Source: DASXUX01 sp036504595 (GTDB lineage: Bacteria; Planctomycetota; SZUA-567; H5-PLA8). From it: a stretch of DNA of 64,000 bases. A program made the translations under genes and the position numbers. The stretch is from the NCBI GenBank assembly GCA_036504595.1, contig DASXUX010000010.1, forward strand, positions 248,001-312,000, given 5' to 3'. Each line of letters begins with the position of its first letter. Within the stretch, counting starts at the first letter, position 1. Below the pieces are notes generated by a model that worked only from the letters and a program-made list of their open reading frames with translations, did not search any database and was not told the origin of the DNA. Shown piece after piece: positions 55,673-63,881 of this stretch.

Positions 55673-56810
55673 ACTTCACCCCTGCCGCATTCGCCGCCTG
55701 CGCCACGAAACTCACGTCGTCCGCCGTCATCGTCGGATACATCGGCAGCGTCACAATCGTTTGCGCAACTTTATCCGTGACCGGCAGCTTCAGCTTCGCG
55801 CTGCCGAGATTCTCGGCGTAGTACGGCTGCGTATGCACCGGCGGATCGAAGTGCACCGTTGCACCGATGCCCTGACCGCGCAGATCGGCGAGGAATTTCG
55901 TCCGGTCCACACCTTTCAATTTCATCGTGTACATCTGATAAACATGATGCCGCCCCGTCGCCTCAACGGGCAGATCGAAAAGCGTCTTATCGAGCTGCGC
56001 GTTGTACTGAGCCGCGTGCTTCCGGCGCGCTTCGTTCATCCGGCTGAGCTTCTTCATCTGCACGACGCCCAGCGCCGCCAGAATGTTGCTCATGCGGAAA
56101 TTAAAGCCCGCGAAACTCGCCGCCCGCAGCCACGGCTTCTCTTTCTTCTCACGCGCCCACGTCGATGACGCCACGCCATGCCCGGCGATCGCGCGCGCTT
56201 TGTCCGCCAATGACGCATCGATGGTCGTCAGCATCCCGCCTTCGCCCGTCGCGATGTTTTTCGTCGGATAGAAAGACCAGCAGCCGATACCCCACGATCC
56301 GGTCTGCTTACCGTCGCAAGTCGCGCCGATCGCTTCGGCCGAGTCCTCGATCAGCAGCAACTTGTGCTTCGCCGCGATCGCCGAAAGCCGACTCATGTCT
56401 GCCGCCTGTCCGCCGTAATGCACCGGCATGATGGCTTCGGTCCGCGGCGTAATGAGTGCTTCCACATGCGCCGGATCGATGCAGCAGGTGTCGTAATCGA
56501 TATCCGCAAAAACGCATTTTGCCCCGCCCGTGACGACCGCGTTTGCGCTCGCCACAAAAGTAAAGCTCGGCAGGATGATCTCGCCTTTGATTCCGCTGGC
56601 GTGCACCGCCAGAAAAAGCGCCGAGGCGCACGAATTCAGCGACACCGCATGCGGCACGCCGACCCATTGAGCGAACGCCTTTTCGAACTCGTGGTTCATC
56701 GGCCCGTGAGCCAGCCAGCCGGACTTGATGACTGCGGTGATCGCCTGGATCTCCTGCTCATCCATCTCCGGAATGCACAGCGGAATGTTGCGTTTCGATG
56801 TTTCAGCCAT
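55659..56810 (-). CDS. DegT/DnrJ/EryC1 (PLP) aminotransferase
   Basis: A 383-residue sugar aminotransferase-type enzyme. K184 in SFYPTKNIATGEGGM is the PLP lysine; LNSCASALFLAVHASG, IEDSAEAIGA and FNFRMSNILAALGVVQM are family motifs. It probably transaminates a nucleotide-linked keto-sugar for cell-surface polysaccharide. The ATG at 56808-56810 has GAGGAGG upstream. The C-terminal codons overlap the edge of a GCCTACT repeat. Confidence 0.92.
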   Translation of the reverse strand: MAETSKRNIPLCIPEMDEQEIQAITAVIKSGWLAHGPMNHEFEKAFAQWVGVPHAVSLNSCASALFLAVHASGIKGEIILPSFTFVASANAVVTGGAKCVFADIDYDTCCIDPAHVEALITPRTEAIMPVHYGGQAADMSRLSAIAAKHKLLLIEDSAEAIGATCDGKQTGSWGIGCWSFYPTKNIATGEGGMLTTIDASLADKARAIAGHGVASSTWAREKKEKPWLRAASFAGFNFRMSNILAALGVVQMKKLSRMNEARRKHAAQYNAQLDKTLFDLPVEATGRHHVYQMYTMKLKGVDRTKFLADLRGQGIGATVHFDPPVHTQPYYAENLGSAKLKLPVTDKVAQTIVTLPMYPTMTADDVSFVAQAANAAGVKYRRQ

Positions 56811-56880
56811 CACAGCCTCCTCGTCCTGGAAAGCGCCACATTCTAGCGTCCCACCGTCAGAAAACAGCGGAAACTGAGCG

Positions 56881-56955
56881 TTTCGGGTATGGGGTATCGG
56901 GCATCGGGTATCGTGGTAACCCCTCCTCCCGAACCTCACTCCATACCCGATACCC
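56881..56955. repeat. GGGTATCGGG inverted words
   Basis: CGGGTATGGGGTATCGGGCATC (56884-56905) faces ATACCCGATACCCGC (56943-56957) in the divergent spacer between the DegT and cyclodeaminase genes. Confidence 0.85.
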
Positions 56956-57024
56956 GCTGTTACTCCGCGATTTGGCATTCCGAATTTGAAATTTCGCGGT
57001 AAAAGTCCAGCAGGAGGAACGCCT

Positions 57025-57651
57025 ATGCCCAGTTTCATCGACGAAAAACTCACCAGCTTCCTGGACTCCCTGTCCGCGCGCACGCCTACTCCGGGCGGCG
57101 GCAGCGCCAGCGCGCTTGGCGGTGCCATCGGCACGGCGCTGGGTACGATGGCCGCCGGCTACACCATGGGGGAGAAATTCAGATCCGTCGAACCGCAAAG
57201 CGCGCGCATCATCGAAGAATTGACCACGATGCGCCACACCTTTGCCGCGCTGCTGCAGCAAGACATCGACGCCTACGACACCTACTCGAAGGCGCGCGCG
57301 CTGCCGAAAAGCTCGTCCGATGAAAAGAAAACGCGCGGCACCGCCATTCTCGCCGCAAAAGAAAAAGCGACGACCGTCCCGGAACAGATCGTCGAGACCG
57401 CGCTGCACGGTTTGGCTCTCATCGAAGAACTCAGCCAGTTCGCCAATCCCAACCTCGCCGGCGACGTCGCCGTCGCCGCCTATTTCCTCGAATCCGCCGC
57501 TCGCGGGGCCGCAATTCAAGTGCTGTCAAACTGCGCGTCATCCGATACAAATAATGCCGCGCGCCGCGATGCCGTAAAGGATCGCGTCGCCCGCTGTGAA
57601 GAGGCGCGCCGCCGCATTGACCAGGCCGTTCTGAAGATGATGAAACTATGA
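57025..57651 (+). CDS. Cyclodeaminase/cyclohydrolase family protein (FTCD_C)
   Basis: A 208-residue all-helical protein with the family signature FLDSLSARTPTPGGGSASALGGAIGTALG. It corresponds to the C-terminal domain of formiminotransferase-cyclodeaminase, which makes methenyl-tetrahydrofolate, and stands alone as in many bacteria. The ATG at 57025 follows CAGGAGGA. Its TGA overlaps an ATG (57648) of the downstream lipoprotein frame. Confidence 0.88.
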   Translation: MPSFIDEKLTSFLDSLSARTPTPGGGSASALGGAIGTALGTMAAGYTMGEKFRSVEPQSARIIEELTTMRHTFAALLQQDIDAYDTYSKARALPKSSSDEKKTRGTAILAAKEKATTVPEQIVETALHGLALIEELSQFANPNLAGDVAVAAYFLESAARGAAIQVLSNCASSDTNNAARRDAVKDRVARCEEARRRIDQAVLKMMKL

Positions 57652-57653
57652 AC

Positions 57654-57701
57654 GATTGCGGACCTTCCGATTGCAGATTGCGGATTGCGGATTGCAGATT
57701 G
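57654..57701. repeat. GATTGCGGATTGCAGATTGC array
   Basis: Tandem GATTGCGGATTGCAG words sit between a coupled ATG and the lipoprotein signal, and are open in frame. Confidence 0.85.
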
Positions 57702-57749
57702 GCAGCCCCCGCGTCTCCGAGTCCCCGCGTCTCCGCGTCCATTCTGGCC

Positions 57750-58766
57750 ATGCTGCCTCTTCTGCTCTGCCTGTGGCTCCCCGCCTGCAAGCCCAAAGGC
57801 AACGAAGGCCAAGCAAGTCTGAACCATTCGCTGCTCGAAAATGACGAAGGCGGCTCCAAGCGCGAACGCCGCATTCAACCGCCTCAGTCCGACGACCGCC
57901 GCCTGCTCTTCGCGCAAATCGTCGAAGATGCGGAGCGTGGCGCTCACCAAGAAAGCGGGATCATTGAAGGGCTCCCGTTCAAGCGCTTCCTGCGCTCGCT
58001 CGTCGGCGTCAAACACGATGAAGTCAAGAAGCAGACCAACGAACAGCTCTCGTTTGATAAGTTAATGCAACAGCCCGGCCTGTACCGCGGCCAGGTTGTG
58101 ACGCTCGCGCGCGGAGTCTTCCTGGAGGTCTCCAGGGCCGAAGCGCCGTCCGAATACGGCTTGCCGCCCGGCTACACGATCATGCCCGCCGTTTTTGTGG
58201 ACTCGGCCCGCGACGTCTACGCACTCCGCATCCTGTGCCCGCCGGGATCAAAAGTTTTCGACAAAATCCAGAAAGGCATCGAAGAAGACGCCCTTCCGGT
58301 CGCGCGCGTCACCGGCTATTTCATGAAACTTTACGCCCGCAAAACCAACGACCCCGAAGAGCCGCCTTGGCGCCGGCCATTGCTGATCTGCCCCGAACCG
58401 GAGTTCTCGCAGATCGCCGAACCCCGCAAATACAAACAGGAACTTGTCGAGTCCAAGAGCGACCGCTTCCTGCCTAGCCATCGCGTCGATGCGCCCGGCG
58501 CCGAAGAGCGCCTGGTCGTCGAATTGAATTCCATTACGGAAAAAAGCTCCGTTTGTATCGATCACAAGGAACTGCCCGCCGACCTGACTGCTCCGATTGC
58601 CCAGGCCGTTGACGCATTGAAGAAACGTTTGCCCGCCGACCAAGTGGATCACCCTAGCGCCGCCGTGCTGATCGCTTCCGGAGCCTCCCGCGCAAAGTTA
58701 AACGATGTCCTGCGCGCCCTGCGCGCCGCCGGCGTCCAGCGCCTGGCCGTGAAAAGCGAGCAGTAG
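57750..58766 (+). CDS. Lipoprotein of unknown function
   Basis: A 338-residue protein starting at the ATG just before LLLCLWLPACKPKG, whose LPAC lipobox makes residue 13 the lipidated cysteine. The mature part has a mixed fold with two recognisable conserved-looking blocks (QPGLYRGQVVTLARGVFLEVSRAE and RVTGYFMKLYARKTNDPEEPPWRRPLLIC), suggesting an OB-like domain, and a C-terminal LVVELNSITEKSSVCIDHKELP...VDALKKRLPADQ part resembling ExbD/TolR periplasmic domains. An in-frame ATG at 57648, coupled to the upstream gene, would add a repeat-encoded segment. The stop codon lies in a CAGTAGCGCAA repeat head. Confidence 0.62.
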   Translation: MLPLLLCLWLPACKPKGNEGQASLNHSLLENDEGGSKRERRIQPPQSDDRRLLFAQIVEDAERGAHQESGIIEGLPFKRFLRSLVGVKHDEVKKQTNEQLSFDKLMQQPGLYRGQVVTLARGVFLEVSRAEAPSEYGLPPGYTIMPAVFVDSARDVYALRILCPPGSKVFDKIQKGIEEDALPVARVTGYFMKLYARKTNDPEEPPWRRPLLICPEPEFSQIAEPRKYKQELVESKSDRFLPSHRVDAPGAEERLVVELNSITEKSSVCIDHKELPADLTAPIAQAVDALKKRLPADQVDHPSAAVLIASGASRAKLNDVLRALRAAGVQRLAVKSEQ

Positions 58767-58842
58767 CGCAACTCCGCACTTCCGCTCCCGCCTCTTCTCA
58801 GCTATCCTTCGCTTTGCGCCTTTGCCACTTTGCGGTTCAAAA
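58761..58842. repeat. CAGTAGCGCAA head and CTTTGCGGTTCA words
   Basis: CAGTAGCGCAACTCC includes the lipoprotein stop codon and matches the 61711 element. CTTTGCGCCTTTGCCACTTTGC and GGTTCA then run up to the next start codon. Confidence 0.75.
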
Positions 58843-58843
58843 A

Positions 58844-59224
58844 ATGGCCAACAAACCCGATCTTGATCAGCCCTTCGACGAAGACAAAACTTTCGTCTAC
58901 TCGCAGCCGATTTTTCCGCCCGGCTACGCCGCCGGCGTGGGTGATTCCGCGAAGATCATGGCCGCCGCTGGCCCGAGTGTCGAAAAGCACGTCCAGGTCG
59001 CTGGCAAAGAACGCTTCGAACACATGTTGCTTTACTGCCTGAAGCTGCTCGAACAAGCCCAAGGCAGAATCTGCGCGTTCTATGTCGATGACTTTCCCGA
59101 TTGCGATGAGTTTACTCTGCGCGTGATCCAGCAGCTCATCGCCCGCTCCGGCTACGCCACCAGCGATTTTCTCGACCACACGACCAAACAGTACAAGGGC
59201 TTCTGGGCCTGGAAAAAGAAATAG
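58844..59224 (+). CDS. Hypothetical cytosolic protein
   Basis: A 126-residue protein (KPDLDQPFDEDKTFVYSQPIFPPGYAAGVGDSAKIM...FYVDDFPDCDEFTLRVIQQLIARSGY) without signal or membrane helix and no family I recognise. No ribosome-binding site is visible; the bases before the ATG are a CTTTGCGGTTCA spacer repeat, so it may be leaderless, coupled to the upstream lipoprotein, or start elsewhere. Confidence 0.55.
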   Translation: MANKPDLDQPFDEDKTFVYSQPIFPPGYAAGVGDSAKIMAAAGPSVEKHVQVAGKERFEHMLLYCLKLLEQAQGRICAFYVDDFPDCDEFTLRVIQQLIARSGYATSDFLDHTTKQYKGFWAWKKK

Positions 59225-59275
59225 GGATCGGGGTTCAGGGTCCGGGGTTCAGGGTTCGGAATGCGGGGTTCAGCT
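59223..59275. repeat. GGGGTTCAGGG array
   Basis: GGGGTTCAGGGTCCGGGGTTC and TTCGGAATGCGGGG words lie between convergent genes. Confidence 0.85.
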
Positions 59276-60331
59276 TACCCATTGTCGTTGCCGCAGAGTA
59301 TTGATCAGCACCCTTTCAATAGACGTGTCCGAACTGGCCATCAAATAGTTCCCGCCGCGCCGCTGAAACGCTTCCTGAATCGACGCGCGGTGCTTTTCCA
59401 GCTCGCGGCCGTATTTTTCAGCCAGATCACTTCCGACAGACAGTTCCACTTCCGCATCTTCTTCCATCGACCGCACCCGCAGCGGGCCGTCGGCTTGCGG
59501 AGCGATTTCCTCTGGGGCGAGCACATGAATTCCCGCGGGCTCAAATCCCGCCGACGCCAGCCGCGAAATCGCGCCGACCGTGTCGCGTTCCTCATCCCAA
59601 AAATCGCTGATCACGATCACGCGCCCGCGCACCGGATTCCCGCGCAAAAACCCAGAGACCGCCAGGCCCAGCGCACCCGCAGACCTAACCCCCCGGCCCC
59701 CTTCCCTCGAAGGGAAGGGGGAGACCGTGCTCCCCGCCCCTTCGAGGGAAGGAACGGGAGGAGGCGTCTGCAGCACCGCCACCGCGCTTTTCTCAAGAAA
59801 GCTCAAATACTGCCCCGTCGTTCCACTCGCGCCGCGATGCGGAAATTGTTTCAGAGGTTCTCCGCCGCCGAAAACGTATAGATACGCCGCGTCCTTGCTC
59901 GCCAACGCCACATGCGTGAACAACGCGGCCACGCGCCGAGCGAACGTCCACTTGCTGGGCTGCCCAAGGCTCATCGACGGGGTGGCATCCAGCAGCAGAT
60001 GCAGCACGCCCGCCTCTTCGCGCGCGAATTCTTTGACGAACGGCTTGCCCAAGCGTGCGTAGACATTCCAGTCGATGTACCGCAGTTCATCGCCTGGGGA
60101 GTAATTGCGATGTCCGTGGAATTCGAGCTGCCCGCCCTTGTACGCGCCCAGCCGGTGCCCTTCGCGCAGCCCGCCGCCCATGGCCTTCAACGCCACCAGC
60201 CGCAGCCGCTCCAGCGTCGCCAGAAAATCCGGTGGAAAGGCGAGCTCCGCCGTCCCCGCCCCGCGCGCCACCTTCGGCCGCAGCGAGAGGAGGCGAGAGA
60301 ACCAGCCGGGGCGGGATGCGCCAGTCTGCAT
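59270..60331 (-). CDS. DUF58 domain protein with in-frame repeat
   Basis: A 353-residue protein with the DUF58 hallmark GDELRYIDWNVYARLGKPFVKEFAREE (about residues 80-106) and a vWA-like fold (LHLLLDATPSMSLG, VIVISDFWDEE). DUF58 proteins are usually encoded with MoxR ATPases and aid protein maturation or respiration; no MoxR gene is in view, and the window ends 3.6 kb further on. Residues 190-217 (PPVPSLEGAGS, SPFPSREGGRGVR) are translated GC-rich repeats within the vWA fold. Confidence 0.88.
   Translation of the reverse strand: MQTGASRPGWFSRLLSLRPKVARGAGTAELAFPPDFLATLERLRLVALKAMGGGLREGHRLGAYKGGQLEFHGHRNYSPGDELRYIDWNVYARLGKPFVKEFAREEAGVLHLLLDATPSMSLGQPSKWTFARRVAALFTHVALASKDAAYLYVFGGGEPLKQFPHRGASGTTGQYLSFLEKSAVAVLQTPPPVPSLEGAGSTVSPFPSREGGRGVRSAGALGLAVSGFLRGNPVRGRVIVISDFWDEERDTVGAISRLASAGFEPAGIHVLAPEEIAPQADGPLRVRSMEEDAEVELSVGSDLAEKYGRELEKHRASIQEAFQRRGGNYLMASSDTSIERVLINTLRQRQWVS
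59690..59765. repeat. Two CCTTCCCTCGAAGGGAA units within the DUF58 gene
   Basis: CCCCCTTCCCTCGAAGGGAA (59698-59717) with a TTAGG-type end, plus a degenerate CCCCTTCGAGGGAAGGAAC copy at 59746-59764. Confidence 0.82.
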
Positions 60332-60379
60332 GCTGAACTTATAGAGCTTCCAGAGACTTTCGCCAATACAGCCGTCCGC

Positions 60380-61072
60380 CTAGCGAGTCTCCGCCGGCAC
60401 CGCCTCCACTTTCAGGCTCAGCACCCGGCCGATGGCTATCTTGCACACCCGCGGCTTGCGTTCGGGCGAGGACCAGCAGTAGCCCTGCGGCTGGCCTTGA
60501 GCGTCCGCTGACACCCAGATGCTTCCCCGCCCGACGCCGCTCTCCCCCGTCCTGCGCGTGTCGTCCCCGTGAGCGCCCTTCGTCGAATCAATGATCCGCA
60601 CTTTGAACAATCCGTCGCGAACGCGCTCAGGCACGGAATCGACGATCATCACGTGCCCCGTGTCTTCGCCGGCGATCACGTTCGCGCGCCGCCAGCACAG
60701 AATGTCTCCCGGCAGCGCGTCGGCCACGGTCTGCACTTGAGTCCACCGCGGCCGATCTGCTTTGCCATCGCCCGTGAAACACTCGTAAAAGTCCGCCGCC
60801 AGCGGCCGCTTCTTGCCGAATGTGTGCGGCACCTGCGCCAGAGCCTCCGGCGCCGCGTGCTTCAGAGCCAACCCGACGAACGCCGAGCAGTCCAGCTTGT
60901 ACACGCCGTTGGGTTCGTCCACTTTCGTCGCGTGCTGGTATTCCGTCGTGCGAGCTTGCGCGACAATCCGGCGGGCCTCCGCCAGCAGAGCATCCCCCGG
61001 AGCGTCGCCGGCCAGCGCACTCGCCACAAGGCAGAGCAACGTGACGATCTGCAGTCGTCTCACCACGCGCAC
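60380..61072 (-). CDS. Secreted NlpC/P60-like cysteine peptidase
   Basis: A 230-residue exported protein (signal peptide to about residue 22). The catalytic Cys is C62 in YKLDCSAFVGLAL and the histidine is H140 in DTGHVMIVDS, with the conserved GDILCW strand between. This is the papain-like NlpC/P60 arrangement of cell-wall peptidases that cleave peptide stems. It is upstream of the DUF58 gene on the same strand. Confidence 0.78.
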   Translation of the reverse strand: MRVVRRLQIVTLLCLVASALAGDAPGDALLAEARRIVAQARTTEYQHATKVDEPNGVYKLDCSAFVGLALKHAAPEALAQVPHTFGKKRPLAADFYECFTGDGKADRPRWTQVQTVADALPGDILCWRRANVIAGEDTGHVMIVDSVPERVRDGLFKVRIIDSTKGAHGDDTRRTGESGVGRGSIWVSADAQGQPQGYCWSSPERKPRVCKIAIGRVLSLKVEAVPAETR

Positions 61073-61268
61073 GCTAGAACCCCTCTACGAGTTTCCATCC
61101 CCAGCGCCGGAGCAGGAGCGGGACTCCGTCCGATGCGTCCTTCACCATCAACCCTGAACCACAAACTTGGAATCCATTCTTATCGCAGACATACAACCAC
61201 AAAACGGCGGGTGAAGCAATCCCGCTGGCCCCGCGATTGCCTCCCTTCACACCTGGAGGACCATCGAC

Positions 61269-61715
61269 ATGCCCGAAAAAGAGACTATTGAGCGCGCAAA
61301 GAAAGACAAAGAACAAGGCAAAGCCCCGACAACTCAGGCCGGCGAATTCATCCGCGAAGAGATGCACCATATTCGCGAAGGAAAACACGGCGCGCGATCC
61401 AGCAAGCAGGCTATCGCGATCGGCCTGTCCAAAGCTCGCCGCGCCGGCGTGGACCTGCCGCCGCCCGCCGAAGGAACCGTCTCCGAAAAAACGCGCAGGA
61501 GTGCGCAGAGCGCATATACGCGCGGCAAGGCTTCGACTCGACCATCGCCGCGCAGAGCCCGAGCTGTTCTCGGCGCCTTGAAGCGCGAGGGACGCGCCGC
61601 CGCTTCGCACACCGCCCTATCGCGGCAGGCGCACGCCACCGCCCGACGCCGCGGCCGAGCATCCCGGTCCGCCACAGCCAGAAAGGCCGCTCGCACACGC
61701 GCGCGCAGCCAGTAG
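61269..61715 (+). CDS. DUF6496-type basic protein with histone-like tail
   Basis: A 148-residue protein. The N-terminal half (ERAKKDKEQGKAPTTQAGEFIREEMHHIREGKHGARSSKQAIAIGLSKARRAGV) is the DUF6496 signature. The C-terminal half is an Ala/Arg/Ser-rich tail resembling bacterial histone-H1-like proteins, so DNA binding is likely. GGAGG lies upstream of the ATG. Its stop TAG is part of a GTAG-headed palindrome. Confidence 0.78.
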   Translation: MPEKETIERAKKDKEQGKAPTTQAGEFIREEMHHIREGKHGARSSKQAIAIGLSKARRAGVDLPPPAEGTVSEKTRRSAQSAYTRGKASTRPSPRRARAVLGALKREGRAAASHTALSRQAHATARRRGRASRSATARKAARTRARSQ

Positions 61716-61734
61716 CGCAATCCTCCGGGATTGC
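61711..61734. repeat. GTAG-headed palindrome overlapping a stop codon
   Basis: GTAG is followed by CGCAATCCT-ccg-GGATTGCG, nearly identical to the element nested at 24384. The TAG at 61713-61715 ends the DUF6496 gene. Confidence 0.85.
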
Positions 61735-61756
61735 GCCGTGAAGAAAGGGAAGTCGC

Positions 61757-62785
61757 ATGAGCACTGCAACAGCCGTTATGAACCGACAGATTGTTCTGGC
61801 CGTCCGCCCCAGCGGACTGCCGAAAGAATCGGATTTTCAATTGGTAGAATCCCCTATTCGTTCACCGGAAGCCGGTGAGTTGTTCATCCGCACGCTTTAC
61901 CTGTCCGTTGACCCCTACCAACGCGCCGCGATCAACGAGCGTCCCGCGTTCGGCGCGCCGATGCCTCTGCAAGAGGTCATGCCCGGCGGCATCGTGGGCC
62001 AGGTGATCGAGTCTCGACACCCCGACTTTAAGCGAGGCGAGTTCGTCGAAGGCCGCCTGGGCTGGCAGGAACTGGCGATCTCCGACGGAGAAGGACTTCG
62101 CAAAGTAGACCCAAATCTCGGTCCGCTCTCCACCGCGCTGTACGTGCTGGGAATGCCGGGCATGACCGCATACTTCGCGTTCCTCGAAATTTGCCAGGCG
62201 AAAGCCGGCGAGACCGTTGTCGTCTCCGGCGCAGGCGGGGCCGTCGGATCGCTTGTCGGGCAAATCGCGAAGATCAAGGGCTGCCGGGCGATCGGCATCG
62301 CCGGATCAGACGAGAAGATCAAGGCGTTGACAACGGAGTTCAACTTCGACGGCGGCTTCAACTATAAGACCGGACCCGATTATGTCGCGCGGCTGAAAAC
62401 GCTTTGCCCGCGAGGCGTGGATGTTTACTTCGATAATGTCGGCGGAGCGATTTCGGATGCGGTCCTGCAGGTGCTCAATCCCAGAGCGCGGATCGCCGTG
62501 TGCGGCCAGATCTCTCAATACAACCTTCAGGCTCCGGAGCCGGGCCTGCGCGTGCTGCCCATCCTGCTGGCTTGCCAGGCGCGCGCCGAAGGATTCATGG
62601 TTTATCAGTTTGCTGATCGCTTTCCGGAAGGCATCCGGCAAATGTCCCAGTGGATCAAAGAAGGAACGCTGCACTATCGGGAGCACATCATTGAGGGCCT
62701 TGAAAACGCGCCGCGCGCGTTTATCGGCATGCTGACCGGCGAAAATATTGGCAAGCAGTTGGTGAAAGTCGCCGACCCAGAGTAG
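61757..62785 (+). CDS. NADP-dependent MDR oxidoreductase (CurA/PTGR-like)
   Basis: A 342-residue zinc-free medium-chain reductase. Family motifs are LYLSVDPYQRAAI, PGGIVGQVIES, LGMPGMTAYFAFLEIC, the NADP loop VSGAGGAVGSLVGQIAKIKG, FDNVGGAISDAV and CGQISQYN. Relatives reduce activated double bonds (curcumin, 15-oxoprostaglandin, leukotriene B4). The ATG at 61757 follows AAGAAAGGGAAG. Confidence 0.92.
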   Translation: MSTATAVMNRQIVLAVRPSGLPKESDFQLVESPIRSPEAGELFIRTLYLSVDPYQRAAINERPAFGAPMPLQEVMPGGIVGQVIESRHPDFKRGEFVEGRLGWQELAISDGEGLRKVDPNLGPLSTALYVLGMPGMTAYFAFLEICQAKAGETVVVSGAGGAVGSLVGQIAKIKGCRAIGIAGSDEKIKALTTEFNFDGGFNYKTGPDYVARLKTLCPRGVDVYFDNVGGAISDAVLQVLNPRARIAVCGQISQYNLQAPEPGLRVLPILLACQARAEGFMVYQFADRFPEGIRQMSQWIKEGTLHYREHIIEGLENAPRAFIGMLTGENIGKQLVKVADPE

Positions 62786-62792
62786 GAGCGCT

Positions 62793-62875
62793 GAACCGCC
62801 AGGACGCGAGCCATCCGGGACTCCAGGACTTCTATGGTCCTGTTTCGCCTGGTTTGGCCGGCGTCTTGGCGGTTC
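62793..62875. terminator. Inverted repeat between convergent genes, likely bidirectional terminator
   Basis: GAACCGCCAGGACGC (62793-62807) pairs with GCGTCTTGGCGGTTC (62861-62875), with inner complementary CCAGG/CCTGG words. Confidence 0.6.
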
Positions 62876-62876
62876 T

Positions 62877-63881
62877 CTATTTCTTTTCCACAAGCCAAAT
62901 GTTCCGGAACAAAATCGGCAAGCCGTGGGCCTGTAAATAGAAGCCGGCCGGTTCCGCGCTTTCGGGTGTTCCGCCCGGCGTGGAGCCCTTGATATCAACG
63001 TTGTCGAGAATGACGGTGCCGTTGAAATTTACGGTACACTTGGCCAGCTTCGTCTTCTTGCCATCTTCCCAGCGCGACGCCGTGAAATCGATGTCATACG
63101 ACTGCCAACTCAGCGGCGGGTAGCACATGTTGATCTTGGGCGTGACTTGAGCGTACAGCACGCCGCAATCGTGGTCGCGCTCGATGACGCCGAACGAATC
63201 GAGCAACTGAATCTCATAATGCTGCTGCAAATACACGCCGCTGTTCGGCCGCTGCCCGATGCCTTGCGTCCACGGCACATACGAAATCATAAATTCCAGA
63301 TGCAGGGTGTAATCCTGGAACTTGCGCTTCGTCGTCGCGCCGGGGCCCAGCAAGTTTCCCGGCCAGAGCTTCGCGCCGGTCCACTCGTCGATATTGCTTC
63401 CGTCAAAAAGAACGATTGCGCCCGCCGGCGGCTTGGCGCCCATCGTGGGGCTCGTCCGTTCCACGCGCTTGAGCTCAAACTTCATGCCCGCGTCGGTCGT
63501 GCCGCTAAGCACCTTACCGTCCACCGTTCCTTTGTAGACCTGATCGATGACGACTTTGTCGCCGTCGAGCTTCGAGTCCGTCGGGACCGCCGCGTCGGTG
63601 CTCGGAGCCTTTTGGATGATCGTTTTGCCGTCCCAGCCATCGCCCGGCAATCCGCCGCCGTAAAACATCGTGCGGAAATTCCCGCCGCTCAGCGCGCGCA
63701 CTTGAGCGCCCAGCTTCAGCTTCGTCCCATCGGCTTGAGTGACCTCGCCGCTGTACTCGCCCTGAAATTTGAAGTCCGCATCAGCCTGTGCCGGATCGGT
63801 GCAGAACGTCTGGCCCTTCGGCGGCTCAGCCCCGAATGCGGTGCCAATGGAGACCGCGATAGCAAGCAGAACGAAGCGCAT
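62877..63881 (-). CDS. DUF1080 (3-keto-disaccharide hydrolase-like) secreted protein
   Basis: A 334-residue exported protein (signal to about residue 17). After an N-terminal beta-rich domain (residues 25-145) it has the DUF1080 concanavalin-like fold from VLFDGSNIDEWTGAKLW, with DYTLHLEFMISY, GIGQRPNSGVYLQQHYEIQLLDSFG, NGTVILDNVDIKG and GFYLQAHGLPILFRNIWLV. Members cleave 3-keto-glucosides or bind glycans and are numerous in planctomycetes. The gene-free end 63882-64000 shows no further feature. Confidence 0.9.
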   Translation of the reverse strand: MRFVLLAIAVSIGTAFGAEPPKGQTFCTDPAQADADFKFQGEYSGEVTQADGTKLKLGAQVRALSGGNFRTMFYGGGLPGDGWDGKTIIQKAPSTDAAVPTDSKLDGDKVVIDQVYKGTVDGKVLSGTTDAGMKFELKRVERTSPTMGAKPPAGAIVLFDGSNIDEWTGAKLWPGNLLGPGATTKRKFQDYTLHLEFMISYVPWTQGIGQRPNSGVYLQQHYEIQLLDSFGVIERDHDCGVLYAQVTPKINMCYPPLSWQSYDIDFTASRWEDGKKTKLAKCTVNFNGTVILDNVDIKGSTPGGTPESAEPAGFYLQAHGLPILFRNIWLVEKK

